From positions 43,511,139 through 43,575,138 of the forward strand of contig OX377204.1 of the NCBI GenBank assembly GCA_947396885.1: a DNA stretch of 64,000 nt. Reading direction: 5' to 3'. Source of the DNA: Heligmosomoides polygyrus polygyrus (Eukaryota; Nematoda; Chromadorea; Rhabditida; Heligmosomidae). Shown here one piece after another: positions 60,645 through 64,000 of this stretch (position 1 is its first letter; the number at the start of each line of letters is the position of its first letter). The translations under genes and the position numbers were made by a program. The notes under the pieces were generated by a model. That model was given only the letters and a program-made list of their open reading frames with translations, was not told where the DNA came from and made no database searches.

Positions 60645-61190
60645 AAACGAAGGTGTGCAGAACGAACAGAACTTTGTTTCGCCAAATTGTCCCACTACAA
60701 TGGGTTTCAGCTCAAGCAAGTAAGAAAGCATTCTACTGAATTGATACAGACATTAAAGTATCACGCTGCTCTTGTCGAAGTCGGCATTTACAAGCTGTGT
60801 CACCTGTCGTCGAGTTGCTCGAGCGAGCACCAGCAGCGTCCATTTGTCTCTGTCGCGTGTCAGAGTACTCCACTGAATCAGGCTCGCTCGAGGGACACAA
60901 AGAGTTCAGGACATTCACGAAGAAGTTCAACCAACGCGTTGGTGCTCGTCCTGGTGTTCTCTTGACATCCCGCGAAACCCATTCAGTGACGGCTCTCGTC
61001 CAGCGATTGTCTCGAAGCGCAATACATATGTGGCTGCCTCACCTAATTTTCCACGAGTTGGCTCCGTCTCTAATCATGGAACGTCGACAAAGCTAGGAAC
61101 TCCGTATTCCTTCTCTCACTTGCGTGATCACACATGTGACTGACGTGTCGCTCTGTGCATTATCTTCTCGATACCAGGCTGTGGGACGCT
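60645..61190. other. Unassigned stretch
   Basis: Open on several frames but without recognisable motifs. It ends at the LINE fragment. Confidence 0.4.
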
Positions 61191-61194
61191 GCTC

Positions 61195-61862
61195 ATCCTG
61201 CTTTCGTATAGCCTAGGTCTCCGAAGCGTATGTTGGAACAAGAAGAACAGTGGAGTCGAATAGGTGGGCACGGAATCGGACGTTCTTCGTCTTCTTCACG
61301 GCTTCTTCGACGCTTCTGAAAGCTCCCCAGGCCGCTCTTTTCCTCCTGCCCAGCACTGGCGCTAGGTCGTTGGCCATATTGACTTCGCGACCCAAGTACA
61401 CGTAGCAGGAGCATTCCGAGATGTTCGTTCCGTTGAGCGAGAATGGAGCATCAGAAACTTGTCCGTTCCTCATGATCATCGCTCAGCTACAGCCCAACGT
61501 TCCCACATACACGATCGAAGTCGGTCACCATTCGCTCCGCCTGACTAATGCCCTGTGCTATGAGCACGATGTCGTCAGCGAAACGAAGGTAGTGCAGTTG
61601 CCGGGAGTCGACCTTCACTCCCGTGTTCTTTGTTGTTCTTTATTCTATTCTAATTCGCGCATGATGTTTTTGAGGGCGGCGCCAAAGAGCTTCGGAGATA
61701 CGGCATCCCCTGGAACCCCTATCTTCACGTTGATGACGACGTCGTTGTAGAATGCTGAGGTCTTGATCGTCAATCCACCGCCTGCTTTCGAGGGACTACA
61801 GAGCACTACAGTACTGGACATGTTCCTCCGTTCATTCGCCGGAAATCCCGGAAAGGTCAACA
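61195..61862 (-). mobile_element. LINE fragment (family L4), reverse transcriptase palm and thumb
   Basis: Minus-strand blocks: TSAFYNDVVINVKIGVPGDA (motif B region, with GVPGDAVSPKLF where GVRQGDTISPKLF-like is usual), RQLHYLRFADDIVLIAQGIS (motif C FADD intact), a stop after GNVGL, then VSDAPFSLNGTNISECSCYV, YLGREVNMANDLAPVLGRRK and RAAWGAFRSVEEAVKKTKNV. Truncated at both ends and broken by shifts. RTE-like by its YLGREVNM block. Confidence 0.88.
61213..61479 (-). pseudogene. LINE L4 reverse transcriptase, thumb region
   Basis: 88 codons from MIMRNGQVSDAPFSLNGTNI through ECSCYVYLGREVNMANDLAP and RFRAHLFDSTVLLVPTYASE. The first residues continue the segment upstream after a stop near 61487. 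It ends in sequence not related to the family. Confidence 0.88.
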
Positions 61863-61864
61863 TA

Positions 61865-61894
61865 GGCCGCTTTGGAACGGTCCAAAGCGGCCTT
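61865..61894. repeat. 13-bp perfect hairpin
   Basis: AGGCCGCTTTGGA, then ACGG, then TCCAAAGCGGCCT, followed by a T run. In bacteria this would look like a terminator; in this setting it is most simply a chance or element-borne palindrome at the edge of the LINE fragment. Confidence 0.7.
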
Positions 61895-61989
61895 TTTACA
61901 TAACTTTTTCAAAAATCAAGCACTTGTAAAAAGAAGCATATATCTGAGCTCAGCAGCTCAAGCTCTATCTTATGACCTATTGATCTTAG

Positions 61990-62330
61990 TAGAGTTGAAC
62001 AATGCATATAGGCCCGACAAAATCAATCGAGTGGGCGCGACAACCTGTGAAGCGATCGAGCGACAGCTTGAAGAGTGAGCGTTTGAGGAGTTTTATCACA
62101 AATTTGCAGCCGCCCTACTCAGGCATTTCTCTAAGGTTGTCCAGCGAGCCTTTGGAATGCGCCCTGCACAATGCATGTAGAATCGAACCTATCAATCGAG
62201 TGGGAGCGACCGCTTGCAAATTGCAGGCGCGGCCGTGGTCGGAGCGCAATAACTCTGTCACGTCCGAATCGTTTCGGCTGCAACTCGTGGGTCTTGTAGG
62301 CAGTGAAACGGTTCAGTAGTACTCTAAAGT
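61990..62330. repeat. Dispersed repeat related to 2660-3130
   Basis: Two tandem-like halves each carry ATCGAGTGGG followed by a CGCGACAACCTG or AGCGACCGCTTG part, and a GCAGCCGCCCTACTCAGGCA block corresponding to the complement of 2990-3020. No coding content. Confidence 0.55.
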
Positions 62331-62529
62331 GAAACGGTATAGCTTATTATTAGGTAAGGTTACATGGGCGCGAATATGCAGGTTAGCCTTGTGTGACATG
62401 ATTTTTTCGGATTTCAGTCAACCTCTGCAGCAAGATGCGGAGACCTAACGGCCTACAAACCCGTAATCGAGCAGGACAATTAATGTTCTTTACGATGACA
62501 TGCTCGCAACTCCCTAGCTTCCTGAAGTG

Positions 62530-63433
62530 CCTTAGCCCCATCTGCCAATTTAGAGTGGCGGAAGATAGCGCTAGAGTTTCTTGAGTTCTTGCACGCCCAG
62601 ATTTGGGTTTTCGACACTAACAATGGTACTGCTCTGTTCAGCGTGAAGAGAGCTATCGAAAGGTGTCGTTTCGGAAGATTTTGGAAATGTCGATTTTTTG
62701 ACAATTTCGCATTGTGGACGAGACCGCTCCAGGCCGTTGCAGACGGATGATGAGTCATCGAAAACCGATGTTTTCGAAATTGGCCAAATTTCCTCTTAAA
62801 AACTTCGTCCAAAATCGTCTAGGGGTTATTTGGGGCGCTGATTACGAATCCGACGTCCGTTTCTGAAGGTTCCGTCGAATTCAGCAGGTTACTTCCCGTT
62901 TGAGGGTGGTCGGGTCAGGATCACCGATCACCCTCAATTATGAGCGGTCTCCTGCAGTAATCGTCCAAATATACTTCGGCACAGTCCCGAATAAGTCCCC
63001 GACCCTACATGAATTTTGAGCAAAATCGATGATCCTGACCCGACCACCCTCAAATACCCAGAAAAAAATCCAAAACCTGCTGAAGTCAATGGAATTTTCG
63101 AAAACGGATGTCGGATTCCTAATCAACGCCCTAAATAACCTCTAGACGATTTTGGACGAAGTTTGCACGATTAAATTTGGCCAATTTCGAAAATACTGGT
63201 TTTCGATGACGTCATCCTCCGCGCAGCTGGGCCTAGGGCGCCCACGTTTTCGATGAGATATTGTCCAAGATCGATTTTTGAAATTGGTCGAGAGTGACAC
63301 CATTCGATAGAGCTTTTCGTTGTGAACAAAACGGTATTACTGTGAGTGTCGAAAACCCGAATATGGGCGAGTAAGAGGGCAGGAAACTTCAACCGCTACG
63401 TCAGCCGCCCTAAAACGGCAGATGGGGCTAAGG
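62530..63433. repeat. Second large fold-back repeat, arms about 400 bp
   Basis: The left arm (62530-62923) and right arm (63030-63433) are inverted copies. Shared blocks include CCTTAGCCCCATCTGCC, GGGTTTTCGACACT, TCGAAAACC, TTTTCGAAATTGGCC, GACGATTTTGG and GGGTGGTCGGGTCAGGATCA. The spacer is about 106 bp. The identity is moderate. A third partial copy of one arm lies at 63840-63990. Confidence 0.82.
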
Positions 63434-63489
63434 AAGTTTAGGCAGCTGAGAAGTTCTCAGCCTGGTCTCCGTAAAGTACCTTAAGTGCT

Positions 63490-64000
63490 CTGTTAGCATA
63501 CGCATTTTGAGGCCGTTAGCTCGCCGCGTCTTCTCGCAGTGATCCACCAAAATCGGAAAAAAATGCGTCACGCAAGATTCACCTGCATATTCGCGCCGCT
63601 GTTGCCTCGTCCATTCACAAGTTATATCGCCGTTTAGCACACTACTAGAACGTTTTAGTGTCTACAAAATCGACAAGTTGCAGCCAGATCGATTGGATCT
63701 CGACAGAGTTACTGCGCTCCGAAGCCCTTGCGTCCTATTGGGCATAACAACGGTGTTACTAGGAGTATCGAGCACTGTGATCTCCGCGCCCTTATTCGCC
63801 CAAATCACAGTTCTCGATACTCCTAATAACACCGATGAAATTAGCAGGAAAAGTTCTATCAAATGGTATCAAGCTTGGCCAATTTCGAAAATATCGGTTT
63901 TCGATGACGTCATCGTTCATCTGCGACGGCCTGGAGCGATCTCGTCCACGATGCGAATTTGTCAAAGAATCGATATTTCCAAAATCGGCTGAAACCACTC
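63490..64000. repeat. Dispersed repeats at window end, related to 2660-2900 and 62530-63433
   Basis: 63490-63720 repeats the GCATACGCATT.. block of the 2.7 kb locus. 63748-63833 forms an imperfect hairpin (GGTGTTACTAGGAGTATCGA and its near complement). 63840-63990 repeats the GGCCAATTTCGAAAAT, GGTTTTCGATGACGTCATC and GGAGCGATCTCGTCCAC blocks of the fold-back arms. Confidence 0.6.

Noticed and set aside
61865..61894. Hairpin followed by T run, like an intrinsic terminator
   Set aside because: The window is eukaryotic; bacterial-type termination does not apply, so it is listed only as a hairpin.

Overview
This is a 64 kb stretch of a eukaryotic nuclear genome with introns, very dense in transposable elements and interrupted by one assembly gap (200 N, 1108-1307). 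The two host genes, the mariner and RTE-like elements and the short 5' leader options all suit a nematode. A strongylid of hookworm type is my best guess, but this is inference; I could not run a search.

Host genes. A glutamine synthetase gene can be assembled exon by exon on the + strand from 10950 to 32806: 11 exons, 388 codons, one open frame, consensus splice sites throughout. Introns 5, 7 and 9 (7.9, 4.0 and 5.8 kb) are swollen with transposons. Inside intron 5, on the opposite strand, lies an intact single-exon 101-residue PEN-2 gene, a gamma-secretase subunit (19123-19428). A decayed copy of glutamine synthetase exon 10 sits at 37663-37737. A few orphan exon-like pieces (34114-34356, 43321-43387, 51762-51852) may belong to other genes.

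Mobile elements, left to right. 1-10 kb: a transposase helix-turn-helix relic, three copies of a tRNA-derived SINE, a (TA)n microsatellite, a Penelope-like relic with a hammerhead-like core, a 124-bp piggyBac-type MITE and a 29-bp hairpin. 13-20 kb: a fourth SINE, two arrays of a 42-bp repeat, and a 3.0 kb non-LTR element with a 20-bp target duplication whose 5' end is tRNA-like. 20-32 kb: a tandem duplication with hairpins, and two mariner elements with terminal repeats and TA duplications, one split by a 0.7 kb insertion. 33-39 kb: an inverted pair of tRNA-like repeats, a second tRNA-like repeat family, and two more LINEs. 40-46 kb: a truncated piggyBac element, a cluster of palindromic Harbinger-like MITEs, a mariner relic and a LINE. 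46-51 kb: a large fold-back repeat into which an RTE-1-like element has inserted (13-bp duplication). 54-64 kb: a palindromic MITE, two LINE fragments, paired tRNA-like repeats and a second large fold-back.

All transposase and reverse transcriptase frames seen are broken, so the window holds relics rather than active copies. No prokaryotic genes, CRISPR arrays, rRNA genes or intact tRNA genes were seen.
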